Assembly (NCBI GenBank): GCA_030145625.1 | Contig: JAQYVF010000013.1 | Span: 1-64,000, forward strand | DNA from: Desulfocapsa sp. | GTDB lineage: Bacteria > Desulfobacterota > Desulfobulbia > Desulfobulbales > Desulfocapsaceae | DNA length: 64,000 nucleotides | Reading direction: 5' to 3' | Shown here: piece after piece, positions 58,032 through 64,000 of the stretch | Position numbering within the stretch: the first letter of the stretch is position 1 | Layout: every line of letters starts with the position of its first letter | Notes under the pieces: generated by a model | What the model was told of the DNA's origin: nothing | The model's input: only the letters and a program-made list of their open reading frames with translations | The model's database searches: none | Made by a program: the position numbers and the translations under genes

Positions 58032-58071
58032 AAAAAGGCCGGTTGTGACTCATGTCACAACCGGCCTTTTT
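58032..58071. terminator. strong bidirectional intrinsic terminator
   Basis: AAGGCCGGTTGTGAC and GTCACAACCGGCCTT pair perfectly over at least 15 bp around a four-base loop, with A-tract and T-tract on either side. It serves the small gene at 57660 (plus) and the multi-selenocysteine gene (minus). Confidence 0.9.
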
Positions 58072-58078
58072 AATCAAT

Positions 58079-58094
58079 AAGTGCGACCGCACTT
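58079..58094 (-). promoter_or_regulatory. SECIS-like hairpin for Sec110, lying beyond the stop codon
   Basis: AAGUGC-GGUC-GCACUU starts 13 bases after the UGA at 58108-58110. It lies past the terminal UGA-UAG stops, so it is not needed as coding sequence, which supports a regulatory reason for keeping it. Confidence 0.7.
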
Positions 58095-58098
58095 GCTA

Positions 58099-58437
58099 TC
58101 AACCGCTTCAGCCACTCTTATGTGGTTTTTTCTTCTCGTCATCATCGGCGCTACCTGCACCGTCTTTGGTTCCGCTTCAGCCACTGCCTGCTGGCTCTTT
58201 TTTCATATCCGTCGCTTCATCTACGGCTTCTTCCACATGTTCTTCGACGCTACCTGCGTCGCCTTTATTGCCGCCTCAGCCACTGCCGGGCGTTGCTGCT
58301 TCAGTGCCAACTGCACTGGGCTTGGTGCCGCCTCAGCCACTGGCACCGGCACTACCGGGAACGGATACACCACCACCGGCCAACAGGCCGACGACTCCGA
58401 TTCCGGCAAGGATCTTTTTCAGTTCCTTTGCGTCCAT
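58099..58437 (-). CDS. multi-selenocysteine peptide, SbtA-like RiPP precursor candidate (four in-frame UGA)
   Basis: A 112-residue frame readable only if UGA means selenocysteine (U). AAAGGAG lies eight bases before the ATG at 58437. The leader-like N-terminus is MDAKELKKILAGIGVVGLLA. Sec occurs at residues 35 (GASGUGG), 54 (PGSGUGG), 87 (AGSGUSG) and 110 (HKSGUSG), with codons at 58333-35, 58276-78, 58177-79 and 58108-10. Each is in S-G-U-[G/S]-G. A small hairpin with a GU-containing loop follows each UGA at 13-14 bases (listed separately). Linkers are Gly, Lys, Glu and Asp rich. Translation ends at UGA-UAG two codons after the last Sec. The layout fits, from memory, the SbtA-type multi-Sec peptides proposed as RiPP precursors; no maturase or sel genes are nearby. 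The alternative, random open sequence, is unlikely given four matching UGA contexts and hairpins. Confidence 0.85.
58146..58162 (-). promoter_or_regulatory. SECIS-like hairpin for Sec87
   Basis: CGGUGC-AGGUA-GCGCCG starts 14 bases after the UGA at 58177-58179: five Watson-Crick pairs and one G-U, with the same AGGUA loop as the second hairpin. Confidence 0.75.
58245..58261 (-). promoter_or_regulatory. SECIS-like hairpin for Sec54
   Basis: CGACGC-AGGUA-GCGUCG starts 14 bases after the UGA at 58276-58278: six perfect pairs. The stem differs from the first hairpin at several positions yet both arms changed together. Confidence 0.75.
58302..58318 (-). promoter_or_regulatory. SECIS-like hairpin for Sec35
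   Basis: On the transcript, CAGUGC-AGUUG-GCACUG starts 14 bases after the UGA at 58333-58335: six perfect pairs and a five-base loop containing GU. Confidence 0.75.
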
Positions 58438-58527
58438 GGTCGATTCTCCTTTACGAGGATGAGTCCTTTTCCCAACGAAAAAGACCGGATACATACAGCC
58501 TATACTAACTGTTAACTACATCTATAT

Positions 58528-58557
58528 ATCCTATCACGCCTTATGGCAGTATGTCAA
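58528..58557 (-). promoter_or_regulatory. candidate sigma-70 promoter of the multi-selenocysteine gene
   Basis: On the minus strand TTGACA (58557-58552) and TAGGAT (58533-58528) are separated by 18 bases, about 90 bases before the ATG at 58437. The gene therefore probably has its own transcript, separate from epmA. Confidence 0.5.
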
Positions 58558-58580
58558 AAACTTTCCGATACAGCCAGACG

Positions 58581-59471
58581 TTAGGAATCCAAGTCTTCCG
58601 GTGCAAAAGAAACGGCGTCCTCTAGCTTCTTTCGCCCGGACAGTTGCATAAACAGTCGATCCAGCCCCATGGCAATGCCGGCAGCCTGCTCTATCCGCCC
58701 AAGATCCTCCAGGAAAAACTCAGGCATTTTTTTCTCTCTCCCCCTTTCATCCTCCATCTTTGCATATTCTTTCTCAAAACGTTTGCGCTGCAGATCCGGA
58801 TCGGTGAGTTCGGAAAAACCATTCGCCAACTCAATACCTGAAACATAGAGTTCAAAACGTTCGGCCACGTCCAGCTGTCCGGATTTCGGGCGGGCCAAGG
58901 AGGCAAGTTCCAGCGGGTAGTCGTAAAGAAAGGTCGGGATGCTCTGTCCTAGATACGGCTCCACCTGCTCCACTAAGAGCTGGTCAAACATGTCCGTTTC
59001 CAATGCCTCGGCAGCAGAAACCGAACAATACCTGGTAAAAGCATCTGCCACGGTGAGTCTCTCCCAGCCCGAATCCAAACGAACGGGCAAAACAGAACCA
59101 GCCACCTCCCTCATCAAAAAGCTGAACAGCTCTTCGCAGTCCCTCATCAAATCGGAATAATCAGCATCAAGTCGATACCACTCGAGCATGACAAACTCCT
59201 CCAGATGCAGACGACCACTTTCACCCTGGCGAAAACAGTGACAGATCTGAAAAATCCGTTCACAGCCTCCGGCCAGCAGCCGCTTCATATATAACTCGGG
59301 GGAGGACTGGAGATAATGAGTCCCGGAGCGAATAGGAACGATGTTCTGTTCAGGAATCAGCAGAGGTTGGCGAATAGGAGTATCCACCTCAAGAAAGTCC
59401 TGCTCCTCAAAGAACCGACGTATGGCACGAAAAAAGGCTGCACGCAAATGCAGCCCTTCAAGATCAAGCAT
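58581..59471 (-). CDS. epmA: elongation factor P--(R)-beta-lysine ligase
   Basis: A short LysRS-like enzyme that attaches a lysine derivative to EF-P. 296 residues of class II synthetase core: VDTPIRQPLLIPEQNIVP, SSPELYMKRLLAGGCERIFQI, LHLEEFVMLEWYRLD (motif 2 region), SGIELANGFSEL and GIAMGLDRLFM (motif 3). The tRNA-binding N-terminal domain of true LysRS is absent. It lies just downstream of efp. The partner aminomutase gene epmB is not in the window. Confidence 0.92.
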   Translation of the reverse strand: MLDLEGLHLRAAFFRAIRRFFEEQDFLEVDTPIRQPLLIPEQNIVPIRSGTHYLQSSPELYMKRLLAGGCERIFQICHCFRQGESGRLHLEEFVMLEWYRLDADYSDLMRDCEELFSFLMREVAGSVLPVRLDSGWERLTVADAFTRYCSVSAAEALETDMFDQLLVEQVEPYLGQSIPTFLYDYPLELASLARPKSGQLDVAERFELYVSGIELANGFSELTDPDLQRKRFEKEYAKMEDERGREKKMPEFFLEDLGRIEQAAGIAMGLDRLFMQLSGRKKLEDAVSFAPEDLDS

Positions 59472-59537
59472 ATCGGAAAATACTCATAGAGCAAATACTC
59501 ACAAAAACGTTAGATACAAAAAATTGCGTCGCAATAT

Positions 59538-59641
59538 AAGGATGTTGCAGTGCCACATATGGGACCGCTCAGCCTTGCGAGGTATAGCCCACATATCCGA
59601 GCAAGACTGAGCGGTCACAGATGGGGTGCTGCAACATCCTT
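59538..59641. repeat. 104-bp nested inverted repeat between efp and epmA
   Basis: Outer arms AAGGATGTTGCAG (59538-59550) and CTGCAACATCCTT (59629-59641) pair perfectly. Inner arms ACCGCTCAGCCTTGC (59564-59578) and GCAAGACTGAGCGGT (59601-59615) pair with one G-U in RNA (a mismatch in DNA). The two inner flanks share CCACATAT direct repeats. It abuts the efp stop (four bases) and carries no T-tract, so it may be an mRNA-stabilising or processing hairpin between two cotranscribed genes, or a mobile repeat. Confidence 0.75.
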
Positions 59642-59645
59642 ACAG

Positions 59646-60209
59646 TTACTCTTTTACTCGAGTTACATAAGCCCCGGTACGGGTGTCGATCTGAATTTTG
59701 TCGCCCTCCACAACAAAAGGAGGGACATTAAGGACATACCCGGTTTCCACTGTAATTGGTTTGGTATCGGTACCGGAAGTATCCCCTTTGGCCCAGGGTT
59801 CGGCCACAGTCACCAGGAGATTGACAAAGATGGGCAGAGTTACATCAATGGGTTTGTCGTCAAAAAGCAGGACATGCAGTTCCATATTGTCCTGGAGAAA
59901 ATACACATTATCGCCCAGCTGCTCCTTGGTAATAAAGATCTGATCAAAATTCTCGGTATCCATGAAGTGATACTCGTCATCCTGATTATAAAGAAACTGC
60001 ATCTTTCGTTCTTCAAGAGCAGGTTTTCCAAACTTGTCATTGGAACGATAGGTCTGCACCAACTGGTTGCCGGTAATCATATTACGGAGCTTACAACGAT
60101 AAAGGGCCTGTCCCTTTCCGGGCTTGGAAAAATCAAATTCGATGATAACATAAGGGGCGCCGTCAATAAGAACCTTGAGCCCTTTGCGCAGATCAGATGC
60201 ACTGTACAT
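59646..60209 (-). CDS. efp: translation elongation factor P
   Basis: Rescues ribosomes stalled on polyproline. 187 residues: KOW-like domain I with FSKPGKGQALYRCKLRNM, in which the lysine between the glycines is the one modified by EpmA. Two OB domains follow, ending ETGYVLNVPPFVVEGDKIQIDTRTGAYVTRV. GGAG lies before the ATG. Adjacent to its modifying enzyme epmA. Confidence 0.95.
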   Translation of the reverse strand: MYSASDLRKGLKVLIDGAPYVIIEFDFSKPGKGQALYRCKLRNMITGNQLVQTYRSNDKFGKPALEERKMQFLYNQDDEYHFMDTENFDQIFITKEQLGDNVYFLQDNMELHVLLFDDKPIDVTLPIFVNLLVTVAEPWAKGDTSGTDTKPITVETGYVLNVPPFVVEGDKIQIDTRTGAYVTRVKE

Positions 60210-60713
60210 AATATTCTCCGTGAAATCCCAAATCTTCGGGAAAGCTGTTGTTCGTATTCCTTTTGCTGGAAAACTCTCTCTTTACTTTTCTCAAAATCCG
60301 ACAGTATACCCATACCCATGCTCCTTTGGCAACTGATAAAAACAACAGGAAAGGCAAGCGGATAACCACTATACACCAGCTTGCATCTTTTTTGAGTTCC
60401 CATAATACAACCTATAGCTGGAAACTTATGATTTGTATTGTGCAATAGGCAGCTAATACCGTCAAGACTTCAGCCTCCTTACGGAGAAATCACACGAGGC
60501 AACAATTGTCAAACGTTCAGAGAACCACTCTTCAGAACAGATCTATTTATGCTCCCCTTGCAGGGTGCATACTTCGTCTCCGAACCATCCCACTTGCCCA
60601 AAAGATAATTTTTCAAGATAAGCTTGCCATTCACTCCTCTTGGCTATATGTATTGCTATTGGCATTTTGATCATCATTCTTACTTTAAAAAAAAGGAAAC
60701 AGTAAGCAGGCAA
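60210..60713. other. divergent intergenic region efp / azlC
   Basis: About 500 bases. Nothing beyond a small CCC/GGG hairpin near the efp leader is seen; no gene or repeat recognised. Confidence 0.4.
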
Positions 60714-61439
60714 ATGGACACACCAGATACCCCTCACAGCCCCATCCCCCCCACCCCCCTGCCCTGGTTTCGGGATGGTATTCTGGCCGCCTGGCCCATC
60801 TGCTTCGGCTACATTCCCATCGGTCTCGCTCTGGGCGTTCTTGCCAGTCAGGCCGGAATCCCTGCCTGGGCCGTGACCATGATGTCCGTTCTCGTATTTG
60901 CCGGTTCCGCCCAGTTTATCTGCGTGGCCATGCTGGCAGCAGGTGCCTCTGCCGGCTCCATTATCTTCACCACCCTTGCAGTCAACCTGCGCCACTTCCT
61001 GATGAGTTCATCACTGGCCGTCCACTTAAGCGGGGTACGCCGCCTTTTTCTCAGTTTTTTCGCCTACGGCATCACCGATGAAAGTTTTGCTGTGAACATG
61101 ACCCGGTTTCGGGAAGGAAACTGGGGGCGCTGGCAGGCCATCACCGTCAACCAACTGGCCAACCTGGCCTGGATCACATCCACCACCTGTGGAGCACTTC
61201 TCGGTCAGTTTATCCCGGTTGGTGCCTTCGGCACAGACTACGCCCTTACGGCCATGTTTCTGGCACTGCTCATCTTCCAGCTTCACGACATCATCTACAT
61301 TTTCACCGGTCTGGCATCACTCTGTATTGCTGTGCTCTGGTACCTGTTCATCCCCGGAGACAGCTATATCATCGGGGCATCAGTCTCGGCCGCCACCATC
61401 GGCTATTTTCTCAAACGCTACCGGGAGAAACGACGATGA
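60714..61439 (+). CDS. azlC: AzlC family branched-chain amino acid exporter, large subunit
   Basis: About 241 residues, seven predicted helices, YgaZ/AzlC type: FGYIPIGLALGVLA, GSAQFICVAMLAAG, VNLRHFLMSSSLAVHL, YGITDESFAVNM and LTAMFLALLIFQL. ATG at 60714 is favoured; an upstream frame is not family-like. It overlaps azlD by ATGA. Confidence 0.9.
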   Translation: MDTPDTPHSPIPPTPLPWFRDGILAAWPICFGYIPIGLALGVLASQAGIPAWAVTMMSVLVFAGSAQFICVAMLAAGASAGSIIFTTLAVNLRHFLMSSSLAVHLSGVRRLFLSFFAYGITDESFAVNMTRFREGNWGRWQAITVNQLANLAWITSTTCGALLGQFIPVGAFGTDYALTAMFLALLIFQLHDIIYIFTGLASLCIAVLWYLFIPGDSYIIGASVSAATIGYFLKRYREKRR

Positions 61440-61762
61440 CCTTTACCGACTACCTTTTTCTCTTTGGCGGTATGGGCCTTGTTACCTACATCCCCCGCTG
61501 GCTCCCCCTCTACTACCTGGCCCATCGAAAAATGCCCCAGTGGCTCATCGACTGGTTGAGCCTGATACCAGTGGCTATCCTCACCGCCCTCCTCGCCCCC
61601 ATCCTCTTCACCGATCAATCTGCACGCAGCCTGGAGATTGGAAAACCGGAATTACTGGTGGCCATCCCCACTCTCATCTTTGCTTTAAAAACCAAAAGTC
61701 TTGGCGGAACCGTACTCGTTGGTATGGGGCTCTACTGGCTCACCGGCTTTTTACTCACTTAA
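61436..61762 (+). CDS. azlD: AzlD family branched-chain amino acid exporter, small subunit
   Basis: 108-residue membrane partner of AzlC with three to four helices (FLFGGMGLVTYIPRWLPLYYL, then LIPVAILTALLAPIL). Its start overlaps the azlC stop by four bases, implying coupled translation of a two-subunit exporter. Confidence 0.9.
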   Translation: MTFTDYLFLFGGMGLVTYIPRWLPLYYLAHRKMPQWLIDWLSLIPVAILTALLAPILFTDQSARSLEIGKPELLVAIPTLIFALKTKSLGGTVLVGMGLYWLTGFLLT

Positions 61763-61814
61763 AGCGCGCTCTTCTTTATATTGCTTTTTTTCTTGTTCTC
61801 GTTGAAACCAAGGG

Positions 61815-62365
61815 AGGTTCGCGACTGAAGTCGCTTGATTCCTCATACTTTGTTGGCACCGTTGTCTTCCGGATGATCTTCATCACCTTGTCGGAGCGGA
61901 TTTATCAGCGAAATCGGAGTTGGCCCAAGATCAGAATTCCTGCTTCAAGTACGTGAGTAGCCGTTCGCGGTTGAAACCGCTCCTACATTGACGATGCACC
62001 AGTTGTTGGTGAGTTGTCGTAGGGAATACGCTTTCCTGTTGGAGCGGATTTATCCCCGAACTGGGGTTGTACAGGCCGATTGTCTGGTTTGCGTAGTGCG
62101 GGGGAGGTTCGCGGTTGAAACCGCTCCTACATTCAGAATGCACCAGATGTTGGTAAGTTGTCGTAAGGAAAACGCTTTCCTGTTGGAACGGATTTATCCC
62201 CGAACTGGGGTTGTACAGGCCGATTGTCTGATTTGCGCAGTGCGGGGGATGTTCGCGACTGAAGTCGCTCCTACATTGAGGATGCACCAGATGTTGGTAA
62301 GTTGTCGTAAGGAAAACGCTTTCCTGTTGGAACGGATTTATCCGCGAACAGGGGTGAGGGCAGGC
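61815..62365. repeat. REP-like array with 144-bp tandem units
   Basis: Two alternating motif types, GTTGGAGCGGATTTATCCGC (with variants GGAACGG and CCCCG) and the inverted GTTCGCGGTTGAAACCGCTC. They are organised in near-identical 144-bp units at 62029-62172 and 62173-62316, plus a partial unit to 62365 and diverged copies from about 61815. The unit length is a multiple of three, so long open frames exist on both strands; these are artefacts. The same pair occurs once at 37125. No transposase or RAYT gene is in the window. Confidence 0.85.
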
Positions 62366-62437
62366 CACTTAGCTTTTTATTAACTGAACAGTGCTGCTGG
62401 TCATTTTTATTATTGACATTATCCCATTTCCATGGAA

Positions 62438-62472
62438 TTAGTTGCCTCCTTAACTATTAAGGAGACAACTAA
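62438..62472. promoter_or_regulatory. MarR-type operator overlapping promoter and Shine-Dalgarno
   Basis: The arms TTAGTTGCCTCCTTAA (62438-62453) and TTAAGGAGACAACTAA (62457-62472) are inverted repeats with one mismatch and a three-base spacer. A TTGACA -35 element at 62413-62418 with a weak -10 at about 62436 overlaps the left arm, and the right arm contains the AAGGAG of marR. Such a site suits autorepression. Confidence 0.7.
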
Positions 62473-62918
62473 TGAGCTCATGCAACGAATTATCCATTTG
62501 CCGACTAATCTACAGGACGGCCCAGACCATGACCTTCCATGCAGAAAAGGCCCTCAAGCCTTATGATCTGACGGCTGAGCAGTTTCACCTGTTGAAAAAT
62601 ATATTTGAAAACACACCCCTTTCCCAGAATCAGCTCTGTGAAATCGGACAAAAAAGTGCAGCCAACGTGACCAGAATTCTCGATCGTCTGGAAAAAAAAG
62701 GCTTTGCAATAAGAGAAAAAAATCCAGCAGACCGTCGTTCCACCCTCCTTTCTCTCACATCCCAGGGCAAAAAGCTGGTTGACGAGGTAAGTGGCCTGTT
62801 TGAATCCTTTTCTGATCGCCTGACCGAAGGAATTTCCGAGCAGGATCAAGCCCTGCTTGCCCAACTCCTCCTCAAGGTACAGGACAACCTGGGAACATTG
62901 ACAACAACACATCCATAA
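62472..62918 (+). CDS. MarR family transcriptional regulator
   Basis: 148-residue winged-helix repressor: LTAEQFHLLKNIFENTPLSQ, QKSAANVTRILDRLEKKGF (recognition helix), NPADRRSTLLSLTSQGKKL (wing and following helix). It lies 22 bases upstream of an RND efflux operon and downstream of a palindromic operator, so it probably represses itself and the pump. The inducer is unknown. Confidence 0.92.
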   Translation: MSSCNELSICRLIYRTAQTMTFHAEKALKPYDLTAEQFHLLKNIFENTPLSQNQLCEIGQKSAANVTRILDRLEKKGFAIREKNPADRRSTLLSLTSQGKKLVDEVSGLFESFSDRLTEGISEQDQALLAQLLLKVQDNLGTLTTTHP

Positions 62919-62940
62919 TAGATTTTAAAGGAGATACCCC

Positions 62941-63990
62941 GTGCGAATCCTTTTAGCTTTTCTTACCTTCCTCTCGCTTCCCGTCCTCCTCCAGGCCCAG
63001 GAACCACCTCCCGCCTCAGTGGTAGTAACAGAGGTGGTCCGGGAGACAATTGCCGAGACCCAATCAGTGATCGGCATCCTCGTTTATGACCGCACCAGCG
63101 AAGTCTCCACCGAAGTCACCGGGATTGTACAGGAGGTCCTGGTCAAGGAAGGCGATCATGTAAAAGAGGGCGATATCCTTGTCCGTCTGGATACAAAGCT
63201 GCTCGACAGTGACATCTCGCTCAAAAAGACCCGTATCGCCCAAAATGATCTGCGCCAGCTAAACACCGAGAAAAATTTCAAACGGCTGGAGACCCTGTAT
63301 CAAGAATCAGGGGTCAGTGAAAAGGACTTTGACGATGCCCTCTACACCTTTCAGGATGCGAAGCTGGAAAAACAGGCCCGCCAGGAAGAACTGGCCAACC
63401 TGCTCATCAAAAAGGAACGGAGCGTGATCCGCGCCCCCTTCAACGGTGTTATCCTGACAAAAGAGGTGGATTCCGGGGCCTGGGTCCAGCAGGGAAAGAT
63501 GCTGGTTTCCCTGGGCTCCAGTGACGATCTCTTTATCCGCGCCCCCATCGGCGAATCCCTGCTGCGCTACCTCAAAAAAGGACAACTCTTGTCAGTTACG
63601 CTCAATGCATTTGAGGGTAAAATAGAAGGCGTTGTCGAGGACATAGACCCGGTGGCCGATGTGAAGACCAAGAATGTCTTTGTCAAGATCAGAATTCCCG
63701 CCCAGAAAATTGTTGCCGCCAACATGTCGGCAACAGTCGATCTCCCGGCCAGCCCTGAAAAGGAACTCAGTATCATTCCCCGCGCCGCGTTGATCAAATT
63801 CCAGGGCAAGGACTTCATTTACACTGTCAAAGAGGACAAGGCAGCCATCCTCCCGGTCAATATCGTCTCATTCATGGGAGATCGGATCGGCGTTGACAAC
63901 CCCTACATTGTCGCCGGGATGCCTGTCGTGATCGAAGGCAACGAACGACTGCGCCCGGATCAAGCTGTCCAGGTAGTTGGAGAGAAGTAA
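62941..63990 (+). CDS. RND efflux transporter periplasmic adaptor subunit
   Basis: Membrane fusion protein of 349 residues linking an inner-membrane RND pump to an outer-membrane channel. Signal peptide (ILLAFLTFLSLPVLLQA), first lipoyl half EVLVKEGDHVKEGDILVRLDTKLL, a coiled-coil hairpin (about 85-150), second lipoyl half VIRAPFNGVILTKEVDSGAWVQ, and a beta-barrel (about 195-275). GTG start with AAAGGAG. It overlaps the next gene by one base (TAATG). Confidence 0.9.
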   Translation: MRILLAFLTFLSLPVLLQAQEPPPASVVVTEVVRETIAETQSVIGILVYDRTSEVSTEVTGIVQEVLVKEGDHVKEGDILVRLDTKLLDSDISLKKTRIAQNDLRQLNTEKNFKRLETLYQESGVSEKDFDDALYTFQDAKLEKQARQEELANLLIKKERSVIRAPFNGVILTKEVDSGAWVQQGKMLVSLGSSDDLFIRAPIGESLLRYLKKGQLLSVTLNAFEGKIEGVVEDIDPVADVKTKNVFVKIRIPAQKIVAANMSATVDLPASPEKELSIIPRAALIKFQGKDFIYTVKEDKAAILPVNIVSFMGDRIGVDNPYIVAGMPVVIEGNERLRPDQAVQVVGEK

Positions 63991-64000
63991 TGGATCTTAT
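63990..64000 (+). CDS. start of the next gene (probable RND permease), cut by the window end
   Basis: ATG at 63990 overlaps the adaptor stop codon as TAATG; only M-D-L is visible. By operon convention it should be the inner-membrane RND transporter, but the sequence does not show this. Confidence 0.4.

Noticed and set aside
58081..58515. Three overlapping plus-strand open frames of 128-144 codons
   Set aside because: They are the antisense of the multi-selenocysteine gene, with no Shine-Dalgarno and low-complexity Ala/Thr/Cys composition. The minus-strand reading explains the UGA contexts and hairpins far better.
59550..60365. 271-codon open frame antisense to efp
   Set aside because: efp is complete and conserved; the other frame runs through the nested hairpin and an intergenic region.
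61931..62383. Open frames on both strands coding apparent 48-residue repeats
   Set aside because: Produced by 144-bp nucleotide repeats with REP-like palindromes; open on both strands only because the unit is a multiple of three. No start signals.

Overview
The window looks like a chromosomal segment of an anaerobic Desulfobacterota bacterium, most likely of the Desulfobulbales type. This is inferred from gene content: a periplasmic group-1 [NiFe] hydrogenase, HdrC-, MvhD- and MetV-type redox genes, two ammonium transporters with PII, EF-P with EpmA, and a gene that only makes sense if UGA is read as selenocysteine. No rRNA, tRNA, CRISPR array, intact insertion sequence or replication origin was recognised.

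Layout. 0.4-3 kb: galE and a nucleotide-sugar dehydrogenase broken by several frameshifts. 3.2-11 kb: a nitrogen-assimilation block on the minus strand (two amtB, glnB, glnD, glnA) with a sigma-54-like promoter ahead of the first transporter. 11.3-20.5 kb: mtnA, a PilZ protein, sugar-nucleotide genes for polysaccharide (manC, manB, rfbA, rfbD), a second PilZ protein, a UPF0280 protein and a pair of small glycosyltransferase-like genes. 20.4-24 kb: cvpA, a phosphopantetheinyl transferase, mutM and moeA. 24.3-26.2 kb: a compact HdrC-ferredoxin / MvhD / MetV redox set. 26.5-28.9 kb: hpt, elbB and a decayed radical SAM/SPASM gene. 28.9-34.2 kb: the conserved rpmH-rnpA-yidD-yidC-jag-mnmE series on the minus strand. 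34.6-45.5 kb: a methyltransferase and trkH, a five-gene hydrogenase operon, a small cytochrome c and trkA. 46-54.5 kb: mnmG, lgt, hup, a NarL-type response regulator, an Nth-XthA fusion and a YgiQ-type radical SAM gene. 54.7-64 kb: a hybrid histidine kinase, a small Cys- and Trp-rich protein, the multi-selenocysteine peptide gene, epmA and efp, azlCD, a REP-like repeat array, and marR with the start of an RND efflux operon.

Most notable. (1) At 58099-58437 (minus) a 112-residue reading frame with a good Shine-Dalgarno contains four in-frame UGA codons. Each sits in an S-G-UGA-[G/S]-G context and is followed 13-14 nt later by a small hairpin whose stem sequence differs at every site but still pairs; this is a strong selenoprotein signal that ordinary gene callers miss. 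It resembles the SbtA-type multi-selenocysteine peptides proposed as RiPP precursors. (2) The DNA glycosylase/AP lyase Nth and the AP endonuclease XthA are fused in one protein. (3) A family of six 102-188 bp hairpin-forming miniature elements has imperfect terminal inverted repeats; four copies have exact 4-bp flanking duplications and two have near matches. (4) A different 152-bp element has perfect 13-bp inverted ends and an exact 8-bp duplication.
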